Shown here piece after piece: positions 16,374 through 25,140 of a stretch of 64,000 nt of DNA. Location: the NCBI RefSeq assembly GCF_000520975.1, contig NZ_JACB01000014.1, positions 29,051 to 93,050 of the forward strand, in the 5' to 3' direction. The notes below the pieces were generated by a model. The model had not been told where the DNA came from. It searched no databases and worked only from the letters and a program-made list of their open reading frames with translations. The DNA is from Aquimarina megaterium XH134 (lineage in GTDB: Bacteria; Bacteroidota; Bacteroidia; Flavobacteriales; Flavobacteriaceae). The position numbers and the translations under genes are program-made. How positions within the stretch are numbered: position 1 is the stretch's first letter; each line of letters starts with the position of its first letter.

Positions 16374-18568
16374 TTTGGAATTATAATATTAAATTCGGTA
16401 CCCTTACCTATTTTACTTTTAACTTTTATTTTCCCTTCCAGGATTTCAATATATCGCTTAGATAAGCTTAGTCCGATACCGGTTCCTTCATATTTACGAC
16501 TCATACCAATACTTTCTTGCATAAAAGGATCAAAAATTTTCTTAAGATTCTCGTTATCTATTCCAATACCAGTATCAGTTATTGAAATATAAACATTATT
16601 TTTTGAATTTTGAGAATTAACTTTAATAATTATGCTTCCTTTATTAGTGTATTTAATTGCATTATGGATAATATTATTTATCGCAGCTCTAAATAAATCT
16701 TTATCAATGTTAACCTGTGGACTGGTTTGATCGAGTTCTAATTGATACGTTAATTCCTTCGCTTCGGCCATATGCTTATATTCTCTGTACGAAGTTTCTA
16801 TGGTATAGTTAATGTCTAATTTTTGTACGTTTATATTCTTTTTTATAGCTTCGATTTCGCTAAAATTAGATAAGTTATTGATAGTGTCGAGCAGTCTGTT
16901 TTTACTTTCTTCCAAATACTCCAGAAGTTTTTCTCTTTCATCAGGTTTTTCCTCGTCTAATAGGAGTTTACTTACTGTCATTATACCATTTAGCGGAGTT
17001 CTTATTTCATGGCTAAAATTGGATAATATATTTGATTTAAGACTATTCAACTCCTGTTCTTTAATATGTGATTCTTTAATTGCTATTTCTGCCAGTTTTC
17101 GTTCTGTAATATCCAGAAAACTAACAAGAACAGAGTTTACTTTCTTTTCATGATCAAAAACAGGAGTGTATTTGGCTTCTAGCCATTGCAAATCACCCTT
17201 ATGAGTAATGCGCTCTATTTCTTTTTTTACAATATTTCCTTTTAGAGCTTCATTAAATTCATGAGCAAAGGAATTCTTGAAATTAAGGGGCATAACATCT
17301 ATAAAACGACAAGAAACTTGATTTGGATTTACATTAAAGTCTCTTTTTATAATTTTTACCGATTTTTCATCAGTCATTAGGATTATCCCTTTTGTATCTA
17401 ACAGAATTGTATATGCAAATCCGTTATTAACAATTGCTAGTAATCGGTTTTTACTTTCTACGATAGTCTTTTCATTAATCTTTTTTTGATGAACATCGAT
17501 CAAATTACCAATCATTCGGGTTATTTCTCCCTTTGCGTTTTTTCTTTTGAAACCGTACACCTCATAATGACGATATCCTTCATTAATATGCTTAAGCCGA
17601 TAATAATTATAATAGTAATTACCTTCTTGATTAAAGTTATCATGTCTCCTTTTAAGCATTTTTGCTACATCATCTGGATGTATCATTTTTCTAAACTCTT
17701 CTTCTGCTACAAAATCCTGATCCAAAGGTAATCCCAACATTTTTTTAAAATCCGAACTATAAAAAACTTCATTGTTCTTAACATGATAATCAAACAATCC
17801 AGATTGTATTCCTTTTAAAGCTAAATGTTTGGTCTCTTCACTGTATTTCAGCTTTTCAATGTAATTGTACCGATCTGTAACGTCTGTGATAGTTCCGTTT
17901 ACGTATACGACTTCATCTTTATAAATAACAGGTTGCCCTACAACTCTAATCCATTTCTCATTTCCTTTTTCGGTAATAATTTTTTCTGTATACTCATAAG
18001 TTTCCTTGTCTTTGATAAGGTTGTCGAGGAAACTTTTTATTCTCACTCTGGCATCTTCGGGATAAAAACTAATTTCTTTTTCTCTTGTTATAGGAGTACA
18101 GGAACTTAATTCGCTTATTAAGTAACATCCATCTGACCAATACATTTCATTATTCTTGGGATTAAAATACCAGGCACCTGTTTTGGCTAATTTTGAAATG
18201 GTTAATAATGCCCTATGTTCTTTGTGTTCTTCTGTAGTATCTATTCCTGTTGCATAAATTAAATCATTATGTAGTTTGAAATCAAATTTTATAGAGACTA
18301 CTCCTTGATTTTCTGTAGGAAAGCTTAAAGATACATTGATAAGTGGATTACTATTAGATAAACCAGATGTCGAATTTAAAAATACAGATACATCTTTATC
18401 AATTATAAAATCGGTAATGAATTTTCCTTCAATTTTATTTTTATCAAGAGGAAATAATAGTTCGCACCTATTATTGAAAGAAATTATTTCTCCATCTTTT
18501 TTTAGAATAAAAAGAAATAGTAATGTTTTTTCTGATGAAATCCCAAATTTTTGTAAAGTTAAAGACAT
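16364..18568 (-). CDS. Multi-PAS sensor histidine kinase
   Basis: A 734-residue kinase without a signal peptide or obvious membrane segment, so it probably senses a cytoplasmic or diffusible cue. PAS-like modules occupy about 10-115, 125-235, 245-365 and 370-490; PAC-type strands such as KWIRVVGQPVIYKDEVVYVNG (about 205-225) can be recognised. The HisKA domain has the phosphoacceptor His520 in FSHEIRTPLNG. The ATPase domain follows with the N box near 640-650 (NAIKYTNKG), DTGIGID, and GTGIGLSLSKR near 700. The single-domain response regulator overlaps its 3' end. The signal is unknown. The upstream gap of 476 bp contains a possible minus-strand -7 box (TATTTTTG) at 18794-18801. Confidence 0.9.
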   Translation of the reverse strand: MSLTLQKFGISSEKTLLFLFILKKDGEIISFNNRCELLFPLDKNKIEGKFITDFIIDKDVSVFLNSTSGLSNSNPLINVSLSFPTENQGVVSIKFDFKLHNDLIYATGIDTTEEHKEHRALLTISKLAKTGAWYFNPKNNEMYWSDGCYLISELSSCTPITREKEISFYPEDARVRIKSFLDNLIKDKETYEYTEKIITEKGNEKWIRVVGQPVIYKDEVVYVNGTITDVTDRYNYIEKLKYSEETKHLALKGIQSGLFDYHVKNNEVFYSSDFKKMLGLPLDQDFVAEEEFRKMIHPDDVAKMLKRRHDNFNQEGNYYYNYYRLKHINEGYRHYEVYGFKRKNAKGEITRMIGNLIDVHQKKINEKTIVESKNRLLAIVNNGFAYTILLDTKGIILMTDEKSVKIIKRDFNVNPNQVSCRFIDVMPLNFKNSFAHEFNEALKGNIVKKEIERITHKGDLQWLEAKYTPVFDHEKKVNSVLVSFLDITERKLAEIAIKESHIKEQELNSLKSNILSNFSHEIRTPLNGIMTVSKLLLDEEKPDEREKLLEYLEESKNRLLDTINNLSNFSEIEAIKKNINVQKLDINYTIETSYREYKHMAEAKELTYQLELDQTSPQVNIDKDLFRAAINNIIHNAIKYTNKGSIIIKVNSQNSKNNVYISITDTGIGIDNENLKKIFDPFMQESIGMSRKYEGTGIGLSLSKRYIEILEGKIKVKSKIGKGTEFNIIIPKCL

Positions 18569-18830
18569 ACGTACTGGTTAATTCTACTTAAAGTTACAAA
18601 ATGATTTGTAATTCTCTGTTTGGAATTGACTTCAAAAAAATAATTTTCCTTGTATCATAGTTGAGATACCTTAAACTTTGCTCGTAGTGTTTCTTCATAA
18701 AATACAGGAATAATTACAGATATTTCTGATAATGTGAATATTAATGTTTTTGTAACTCATTGGAACGATAGAGATATTTTGAAGTATATAAAACAAAAAT
18801 ATTGTAACCTTGATCTTGAAAAATAAAGAA

Positions 18831-18860
18831 AAGCTCTCTAAAATTAGCTTTAGAGAGCTT
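18831..18860 (-). terminator. Hairpin, likely terminator for the yeiH transcript
   Basis: Stem AAGCTCTCTAAA at 18831-18842 with its complement at 18849-18860, loop of 6 nt. On the minus strand it is followed by TTTTCTTTATTTTT, a good T-rich tail; on the plus strand there is none. It therefore ends leftward transcription coming from yeiH, 185 bp away. Confidence 0.6.
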
Positions 18861-18933
18861 ACCATAAATAGTAAATACTACCTAACCAAAAAAAAACAAC
18901 CGACTTATTTTTAGGTGGATTCAGATACTATTA

Positions 18934-19044
18934 CTATACCTCTCCAGATATATATGGAGCCTGTATATACTTAAAAAGGGAACATAAAAAAGGGTTTTTA
19001 ATAAACGCATCAGATGCGCTATACCTACTTATTCTCTGATTCAT
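18934..19044 (-). CDS. Possible 36-residue protein directly after yeiH
   Basis: The frame starts with ATG 19042-19044, touching the yeiH stop codon (TAAATG), an arrangement that favours translational re-initiation. It encodes 36 residues including IKNPFLCSLFKYIQAP and ends ISGEV. The sequence has a less biased composition than random AT-rich translation, and a terminator follows 74 bp later. I recognise no family. It could equally be chance. Confidence 0.3.
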   Translation of the reverse strand: MNQRISRYSASDAFIKNPFLCSLFKYIQAPYISGEV

Positions 19045-19992
19045 TTATAAATTAAGTATTATGAGTAACGAGATTGTTGATATGATAAACCATGTCGATA
19101 TTCCCAGAACTGCGGGTTTCCATCCAACCACTTTTATTTTAGAAATAGATAAATTCATTCCTACAAGAAAGAGAACTACTACAAATATTGATTTTGAAAT
19201 CATATATACCGAATTTGTAATTGTACTAGAGATAGATGAATAACTATTTATGATAATTGTTAAAACAAAGATTATTATAAACCAGGGTATTTTTTTTGAA
19301 TGGAATTCACCCTTGAATAGCAGAGAAGAAAAAATAGCTACCGGGACAATCCACAACGTCTTAACCAACTTAATGATTGTAGCTATTTTTAAGGCTTCTT
19401 CTCCGTAGATTTGCGCAGCACCAACCACAGAACTGGTATCATGAATGGCAATAGCGCTCCATAAACCAAATTGATATTCGGATAAATTAAATATGTGCCC
19501 TAGAGTTGGAAAAACTAATAGCGCTATTGCATTAAGAATAAAAACTATACTTAAAGCAATAGAAATATCTTCTTTTGGGGCATTTATTGTAGATGCTATT
19601 GCAGCAATAGCACTCCCACCACAGATAGCAGTTCCAGAAGAAATTAGATGAGCTGTTTTTTGTTCGACTTTAAAGGTTTTCCCTAATACAATACCAATGC
19701 ATAAAGCAAAAATCACAAAGAACATGATATACATAAAACCATTTTGGCCAATAACGAGGGTTTCTTGAATATTGAGGTTAAAACCAATTCCGATAATAGC
19801 AAGTTGTAGTAAAAAGCTAATGGCTTTGTTATTAAATACAAGAAATCGATTCCCGAATACATTGGTAAATATAAAACCTAATAATAAGGCTACAGAACTA
19901 TTTATAACTGAAGATAAACATGCTATTATAATTAGAGAAAATATAATTATTCTGATTGGTCGAATCGCCTTTTCTTTCTTTAAAAAATTCAT
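19045..19992 (-). CDS. YeiH/UPF0324 family putative sulfate exporter
   Basis: A 315-residue inner-membrane protein with about ten hydrophobic segments. Family hallmarks are LLGFIFTNVFG near 35-46, IGIGFNLN near 67-74, the SSGTAICGGSAIAAIA segment at about 117-132 and AIAIHDTSSVVGAA near 179-192. The family (PF03601) is commonly annotated as a sulfate exporter, although the substrate has been demonstrated for few members. It lies 79 bp downstream of a LysR gene on the same strand. The pairing of a LysR regulator with a yeiH-type gene is common in bacteria, usually divergent; here both face the same way and may be one transcript. Confidence 0.85.
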   Translation of the reverse strand: MNFLKKEKAIRPIRIIIFSLIIIACLSSVINSSVALLLGFIFTNVFGNRFLVFNNKAISFLLQLAIIGIGFNLNIQETLVIGQNGFMYIMFFVIFALCIGIVLGKTFKVEQKTAHLISSGTAICGGSAIAAIASTINAPKEDISIALSIVFILNAIALLVFPTLGHIFNLSEYQFGLWSAIAIHDTSSVVGAAQIYGEEALKIATIIKLVKTLWIVPVAIFSSLLFKGEFHSKKIPWFIIIFVLTIIINSYSSISSTITNSVYMISKSIFVVVLFLVGMNLSISKIKVVGWKPAVLGISTWFIISTISLLIILNL

Positions 19993-20071
19993 CTACGTCT
20001 TGTTAATACTGGATCGTAGATGCAAATTTGAACGTTTTCACAGAATAAATTTCATTACAATTTGTAATCCC

Positions 20072-20968
20072 TTATTCCATTAGGTTATAATGGGCAGCAA
20101 AGAAGCGCTTTGTTTTTTCTACAGTATTCGAATATTCTCCATGTAAATTCACCATATGAAAAACACGCTTGATAGTAAAAGAAGTAATATCAATGATTTT
20201 TAATTTATTATTCATTAACTCATCTGTAATACAATGAATAGATAGAAAAGAGTAGGAGCCTGAGTGCATTAAATATGTTTTGATACTTTCTGTACTTCCT
20301 AAGGTCATCTCAATTGTTAATTGGCTAATATCTACATTTACATTTTGCAGAGCATCTTTTATAATGTTTCTGGTGCCAGAACCTTTTTCTCGCAATATTA
20401 ATGGTAGTTTTTTTAATTCTCTTAGAGTAATTTCTTGCTTTTTTAATGCGGTGTTATCTGCACTGGTGACCAAAACAATTTCGTCTAACACAAATGTTTC
20501 GTAATGTAGAAGTGGATTAGAAGTATTTCCTTCTGTAAAACCAATATCTACCTGTTTATTAATAATTGATGATTCTATGTGTTCAGAATTATTATTGAGA
20601 AGAGTGATGTTGGTAGTGCTGTATTTTGCTTTAAATTTTGATAATATTTTTGGTAATATGTATTGAGAAATTGTGGTACTTGCTCCGATAATGATCTTAT
20701 CTGGGAATTTACTGTTTAGAGCTAAAAAATCATCTTCTAGTTGATTATATAAACTCAATATTTTGTTGGCATATTGTAATAGTAATTTTCCTTCTGGAGT
20801 TAAACTTATTTTGTTACCATGTCTGTTAAATAAAGCTTTGCCAAAATGTTTTTCTAATTCGTTAATATGTTTCGTTATTGCGGGTTGTGTGATAAAAAGC
20901 ATTTTGGCAGCTTTGGTAAAACTTAGAAAATGTGCAACTTTTTTAAAAACTTTTAATCTGTAGATCAT
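20072..20968 (-). CDS. LysR family transcriptional regulator
   Basis: A 298-residue DNA-binding protein. The winged-helix domain covers about 1-60 (RLKVFKKVAHFLSFTKAAKMLFITQPAITKHI with the helix-turn-helix near 18-37), followed by a linker helix and the effector-binding domain from about 88 (KIIIGASTTISQYILPKIL). The linkage to the YeiH-like exporter suggests control of sulfur-compound or anion export, by analogy with YeiE/CysB-type regulators; this is inference. It probably also represses its own promoter. The first ATG (20968) leaves only 14 bp to a possible divergent short frame at 20983. Confidence 0.9.
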   Translation of the reverse strand: MIYRLKVFKKVAHFLSFTKAAKMLFITQPAITKHINELEKHFGKALFNRHGNKISLTPEGKLLLQYANKILSLYNQLEDDFLALNSKFPDKIIIGASTTISQYILPKILSKFKAKYSTTNITLLNNNSEHIESSIINKQVDIGFTEGNTSNPLLHYETFVLDEIVLVTSADNTALKKQEITLRELKKLPLILREKGSGTRNIIKDALQNVNVDISQLTIEMTLGSTESIKTYLMHSGSYSFLSIHCITDELMNNKLKIIDITSFTIKRVFHMVNLHGEYSNTVEKTKRFFAAHYNLME

Positions 20969-20982
20969 TAGATTATACTTAA

Positions 20983-21144
20983 GTGATTTGCTTTTCGATA
21001 AAAAGACGTATTGAAAAAGTAAATTTCGATACGTTAATCTCTTTCTTAGCAGTATTAATTATAACGTTTTACTTTGTATATTCCCTACCAGATATGCAAT
21101 TTGCAATTGAAGTAATGAAAAAAATACACTTAAAAAAACCGTAA
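20983..21144 (+). CDS. Possible 53-residue single-pass membrane peptide
   Basis: A plus-strand frame begins with GTG 20983-20985 right after an in-frame stop and runs 53 codons to TAA 21142-21144. It encodes a basic N-terminus (SIKRRIEKV), a hydrophobic stretch LISFLAVLIITFYFVYSLP, and a basic tail ending KKIHLKKP. The topology would suit a small membrane protein. T-rich DNA readily produces such frames by chance, the start is non-ATG, and the frame begins 14 bp from the divergent LysR start, leaving little room for promoters. The stop lies inside the terminator stem at 21134-21169. Confidence 0.25.
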   Translation: MICFSIKRRIEKVNFDTLISFLAVLIITFYFVYSLPDMQFAIEVMKKIHLKKP

Positions 21145-21169
21145 AATAAAATTGTATTTTACGGTTTTT
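21134..21169 (-). terminator. Terminator of the lipoprotein gene at 21208-22029
   Basis: A 15 bp perfect stem (21134-21148 with 21155-21169, 6 nt loop) with A-rich and T-rich flanks, 39 bp past the lipoprotein stop codon. It can work in both directions. Confidence 0.8.
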
Positions 21170-21207
21170 AAGATAATTAAACATTTAAGCTGCTAAAAAT
21201 TTGTATC

Positions 21208-22029
21208 CTAGAATTTGCCAGACCAGAATCTTGATGCAGCATCAGCATCGTGGGGACCATTACCCTTTGTATTTCTTTGTATTTTATGAGACCTGCGTAT
21301 ATCTCGATATTTTGTTCTTCGTGTCCATCCGCTCTCAATAGTTCTAGTGATTTTGGTTTTCCATTTTTTAAAACGTCTTACCTGTAATTTGTGTTCCCAT
21401 CTACCATCACATGCTTTGGTAAATGCTTCCATATGACGCCTTTTATGGCCTCCGTCATTTACCCCAAAACTAGAAGTTTTGTTCCAACTACATTTTCTAT
21501 AGGGGCCACCAGAATTACCTGATAAAGAATAACAGTCTAGAAAACAACTACTTTTTGTTTCACCTGTATTTTCTTTAGTTTCTATTTCAAAAGAAACAGA
21601 TTTCATGTCTACCGATAGTGTTTTACCAATGTTGTTAGTAATTTTTCTTCCAGAGATTAGTTTTTGAGCGCCTTCACCATAATCTTCAATTAATTTATAA
21701 GGAATTTCGGCATTTTTCGGAGCTATTTTTAGATATAACTCCAAAAAGGATTCATTATCATCCATTTTAATCAAAGGATTTTCTGAACGGGTATATTCAT
21801 CAATACCGATGCCTTTTTCTCCTTTAACTGCAAAAAAGTCTACTTCTGTTCCGTTAGAAATTAAAATCTTAGCCATAGAATATGTAGCGTCCTCTTCTTG
21901 GTCGATAGATTCAATTCTTTGTTCATCACCATCTTCATGCTGACAAGCAAAAAACATAAAAATGGATACAAGAACACATACAGGCACAGCCCATGATTTT
22001 GATTTCTTTTTTAAAAATGATCTTTTCAT
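21208..22029 (-). CDS. Lipoprotein with a basic, Cys-containing C-terminal half
   Basis: A 273-residue protein with a basic N-terminus (KRSFLKKKSKS), a hydrophobic core and a lipobox FFAC with the lipidated Cys at about 29, followed by an acidic run (HEDGDEQ) that favours outer-membrane surface display. Residues 30-150 are acidic and strand-rich. From about 155 the protein changes character: a Gly/Ser segment with SSCFLDCYSLSGNSGGPYRKC, then a strongly basic, Trp/Arg/Lys-rich tail of about 100 residues (for example RRFKKWKTKITRTIESGW). I do not recognise a domain. The Cys residues and repeated Trp-aromatic pattern could form a small folded binding module. A -7 box (TACATTTG) lies at 22058-22065. 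Confidence 0.75.
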   Translation of the reverse strand: MKRSFLKKKSKSWAVPVCVLVSIFMFFACQHEDGDEQRIESIDQEEDATYSMAKILISNGTEVDFFAVKGEKGIGIDEYTRSENPLIKMDDNESFLELYLKIAPKNAEIPYKLIEDYGEGAQKLISGRKITNNIGKTLSVDMKSVSFEIETKENTGETKSSCFLDCYSLSGNSGGPYRKCSWNKTSSFGVNDGGHKRRHMEAFTKACDGRWEHKLQVRRFKKWKTKITRTIESGWTRRTKYRDIRRSHKIQRNTKGNGPHDADAASRFWSGKF

Positions 22030-22057
22030 ATTGTATTGTGAGTTTAAGTTTGAAATC

Positions 22058-22065
22058 CAAATGTA
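22058..22065 (-). promoter_or_regulatory. -7 box TACATTTG
   Basis: A minus-strand match to TAnnTTTG, 29 bp upstream of the lipoprotein start codon. The nearest TTG on that strand is 27 nt away, longer than the usual spacer. Confidence 0.4.
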
Positions 22066-22290
22066 TAGATCTTATATGTAAAAAGATTATTGCAATTTGT
22101 TATGGGGTATTATGTTATGTTATAACTCATTAGAAATTGGATGAGGTATTGGGAATTGAGTGATTTTAGAAATAATAGATATCTACTTTTAGTGTATTCT
22201 TATCAAAAAATATATTATCAATATCATTCATCTCTAAAACCAGAATATTTGTATAAACTTATGTACTTATTTGTATCTAAATAAAACACA

Positions 22291-22962
22291 ATGACTAGCA
22301 GAACGATTATGATATTTATAGGATTATTTATAGTGTGTATGTCGTGCTCATCGAGTCATATTACTCAAGAATCGGGTGTCGAAAATTCTGATCAGCAAGA
22401 CAATGGCCATTATATACCGGGTAAAGAATATGACCTTTTATTTGTAGGTAATAGTTTGACGTATAGTAATAATTTGCCCAGATTAGTAACACAAGAAGCA
22501 AAAAGAAAAGGGATTATGATTACGACTACCATGCTAGCTAAGCCTAATTATGCTATTGTAGATCATTGGACAGATAAAGAGGTTCAACATCTGATTAAAA
22601 CAAAGAAATATGATTTTGTGATTGTACAGCAAGGCCCTTCGTCCCAAACCGATGGGAGAGAGATGCTTCTTAATTCTGGAAAAGAATATAGTAACCTATG
22701 TATTGCAAATGGTGCAAAACTGGCTTATTTTATGGTATGGCCATCAAGAATATACTACCATACTTTTGATGGTGTTATTAAAAACTATACAGACGCAGCG
22801 ATCAAAAATAAAGCGATATTATGTCCTGTAGGAAAAGTATGGAAACAACATTTTGATAAGACCAACGATTTTTCATATTACAGCCCAGATCAATTTCACC
22901 CTTCATTATCTGGTAGTAAAGTGGCAGCCAAAGTAATTGTAGAATCGCTATTTTTGAAGTAG
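22291..22962 (+). CDS. SGNH/GDSL-type hydrolase lipoprotein
   Basis: A 223-residue exported protein with a lipobox (MSC at about 17-19) after MTSRTIMIFIGLFIVC. The SGNH fold is indicated by block I LLFVGNSLTYSNNLP near 49-63 with the nucleophilic Ser in GNS, a VIVQQGPSSQ segment near 111-120, and block V DQFHPS near 207-212 carrying the catalytic Asp and His. Such enzymes remove acyl groups from lipids, polysaccharides or peptidoglycan; the substrate cannot be read from sequence. It is anchored to a periplasm-facing or surface membrane. It converges on the LytS-type kinase gene, which begins only 20 bp after its stop on the other strand. Confidence 0.8.
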   Translation: MTSRTIMIFIGLFIVCMSCSSSHITQESGVENSDQQDNGHYIPGKEYDLLFVGNSLTYSNNLPRLVTQEAKRKGIMITTTMLAKPNYAIVDHWTDKEVQHLIKTKKYDFVIVQQGPSSQTDGREMLLNSGKEYSNLCIANGAKLAYFMVWPSRIYYHTFDGVIKNYTDAAIKNKAILCPVGKVWKQHFDKTNDFSYYSPDQFHPSLSGSKVAAKVIVESLFLK

Positions 22963-22981
22963 TTATTTGTATTGTAAAGCG

Positions 22982-24085
22982 TTAAGAGTGCTTACCTTGT
23001 TCAAAGATTCTCGGTATTTTTATACTATTGATCACTCCAGAATTTTTATTATTTCTAATATCAAATGAATAATTACCTTGATATAAGGTGTCTATTCGTT
23101 CTAAAACATTACTGATACCATTACCGAAAACAATTTTTTCTTGCTGTAATTGTGCTCCATTATTAGTTATTTCAAAAACAATATCATCATAGAGCATGAA
23201 AATTTTTATAGCAATTATAATGGTATCATGAGTATACGAAAAACCATGTTTTATAGAATTTTCTACAATAGGTTGTAAGATAAGTGGTGGTACTTTTTCG
23301 AATAGCATAAAATCGGCAATATCAATCTTAAAATTTAATTTTTCTCCAAATCGTAGTTTTTCAATACCTAAATATTTGTTTAAAATTGATAACTCTTCTT
23401 CTAAAGTAATATATTTTACATCTTTGATACTTAGTGTTTTTCTTAACATTTCACTTAAATCGGCTAATGCATCTTGCGATTTTTCAATATCAATATCCAT
23501 TAAGGAAGAGATGTCATTTAATGCGTTAAATAGAAAATGTGGCTGTAGCTGTGATTGTAAGACTTTAATTTTTGAATCCAGTAATTGTGTTTTTAAATTA
23601 GATTCTTTTATTTCCTGATCTTTTTGTTTTTTAAAATAATAATAGGCGTATAGAATGGTGATTAGCGTGAAATAGACAAAAAAGTTAAAGTTCGAACTAT
23701 AAGCTAACCTTAATAAAATTAGTTTAATATCAATAACATCGGTATATCCAAGAACATATTTCTCATATCCTAGTAGCAAAACAGAGCTATAGAGTGATAA
23801 TAAAACTGAAATTAAAGTATGAATAATAATACTAATGGGTAGAGAGAATTTACGCATAATATATACTCTCGTAAATATGATCGATAGTATGATAAATATG
23901 AACTTAGTACCATAATTAAATAAATAATTCATGATAAGCCCAATCCAGGTAAATGATTTAAATGAAACTCCGCTTATTTTTTGAAAAAGAGCATTGACAA
24001 GACCAAAAAGACATGCTAAAATATAAAAGAGAACTATAAATCTAAAAAGTTTTTTATCTAGCATTTTAAGAATTCTTAATGTCAA
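22982..24085 (-). CDS. LytS/YehU-type sensor histidine kinase
   Basis: A 367-residue membrane kinase of the His_kinase family (PF06580). Four hydrophobic segments lie at about 15-35, 58-74, 82-106 and 125-152. A coiled-coil linker follows, then QSQLQPHFLFNALND with the phosphoacceptor His183, and an ATPase domain with PLILQPIVENSIKHG near 255-270. There is no extracellular sensory domain of note, so sensing is through the membrane. It overlaps the LytTR regulator gene by 20 bp; the regulator is first in the transcript. The pair is a standard two-component unit. Confidence 0.92.
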   Translation of the reverse strand: MTLRILKMLDKKLFRFIVLFYILACLFGLVNALFQKISGVSFKSFTWIGLIMNYLFNYGTKFIFIILSIIFTRVYIMRKFSLPISIIIHTLISVLLSLYSSVLLLGYEKYVLGYTDVIDIKLILLRLAYSSNFNFFVYFTLITILYAYYYFKKQKDQEIKESNLKTQLLDSKIKVLQSQLQPHFLFNALNDISSLMDIDIEKSQDALADLSEMLRKTLSIKDVKYITLEEELSILNKYLGIEKLRFGEKLNFKIDIADFMLFEKVPPLILQPIVENSIKHGFSYTHDTIIIAIKIFMLYDDIVFEITNNGAQLQQEKIVFGNGISNVLERIDTLYQGNYSFDIRNNKNSGVINSIKIPRIFEQGKHS

Positions 24086-24857
24086 TTTTCTTTAAAAAAG
24101 ATGTTTTGTACGTTTTTGTTAAAGAGAACGATTTTTCATCATTCATGGTAATACTATAATCCCCCATACCTTCTCCTATAACCTCTTTAATTTCTTTTAA
24201 TCTAACGATAGTTGACCTGTTTATACGAATAAATTTTTTTGGATCTAATTTTTTAATAAAATCACTCATAGAAATACGATATACATGCTTTTGACCCGAA
24301 TATGTGAAAATTTCGGCATAATATGCAGATGAAATGATATATTTTACATCGCTAGTCTCAACAAAATAATACTTCTTACCGAGTTTTAAAACAATTCGCT
24401 CTAAGTATGTATTGCGCTCCTCTAAGATACTTGTTTCTTCATTTTTTAGAAATTGAATCAAGCTACTCATTTTTGAAGAGAAGATTTCTTTTTCATTTAT
24501 TTTAATACGATTGATACCTCTGTGTAAAGCTTCAAAAAACCGATCTTTTTTAAAAGGCTTTAATAAAAAATCAATTGCCTGCACCTCAAATGCTTTTACT
24601 GCAAAACTATCAAAAGCAGTTACAAAAATAATAGTGGGAGTACATTCTGGATGCACTTTTTTTAGTACATCAAAACCAGTCATATCTGTCATTTGTATAT
24701 CTAAAAAAACAAGATCGGGCTCTAACTCACGAATGTATTGAATGGCTTCCTTACCAGATGATGCTTCAAAAATAGAATCGGTTACTTTGGCTTCAATAAT
24801 TAATTTTAAAATCCTCTTTCTGGCCAAAGCTTCATCATCAACAATAAGTATTTTCAT
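24066..24857 (-). CDS. LytTR family response regulator
   Basis: A 263-residue regulator. The receiver domain (about 1-120) has the acidic pocket VDDE at 6-9, phosphoacceptor Asp53 (VFLDIQM) and the Lys in LLKPF near 100. A LytTR DNA-binding domain occupies about 160-263 (KKYYFVETSDVKYIIS, then FIRINRSTIVRL near 219-230). LytTR proteins bind imperfect direct repeats. The gene is first in a two-gene operon with its kinase. The divergent gene 283 bp away (propeller protein at 25141) is a possible target by position, which is inference only. Confidence 0.92.
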   Translation of the reverse strand: MKILIVDDEALARKRILKLIIEAKVTDSIFEASSGKEAIQYIRELEPDLVFLDIQMTDMTGFDVLKKVHPECTPTIIFVTAFDSFAVKAFEVQAIDFLLKPFKKDRFFEALHRGINRIKINEKEIFSSKMSSLIQFLKNEETSILEERNTYLERIVLKLGKKYYFVETSDVKYIISSAYYAEIFTYSGQKHVYRISMSDFIKKLDPKKFIRINRSTIVRLKEIKEVIGEGMGDYSITMNDEKSFSLTKTYKTSFLKKIDIKNS

Positions 24858-25140
24858 AATAATGGATCTAGGTAGTAAGTATGTAGTTTTATTAAACTGT
24901 TTATAATTTAAACTTTTAATTCATAGTATCAAATCATTTTTTAAACACTTCGAAGTATAGAACTGACTGTAAGTAAACGAAACATTTACCAAATTGTCAA
25001 AAAAATGATATTTATGACCTATTTCATGATATTTTTGCTCAATTTTTTACATAGTAATTTATCATATTTGATGTATAGACTATCAAAAAATAACTTCTAG
25101 AGTTAATAGAAAGTGTTTTTGCAAAAAAAACATAACGATC

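Larger units (their letters stand above)
18569..19044. other. 476 bp intergenic region with a terminator and two possible short frames
   Basis: No long gene is present. The region contains a 12 bp hairpin at 18831-18860 (listed), a 36-codon frame on the minus strand immediately after the yeiH stop (18934-19044, listed) and a short plus-strand frame from GTG 18734 to TAA 18826 (30 residues, including VTHWNDRDILKYIKQKYCN) that ends 5 nt before the hairpin. The plus-strand frame is preceded by a stop and has no family match I know; it may be chance or a gene remnant. The promoter of the PAS kinase must lie in the left part. Confidence 0.5.
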
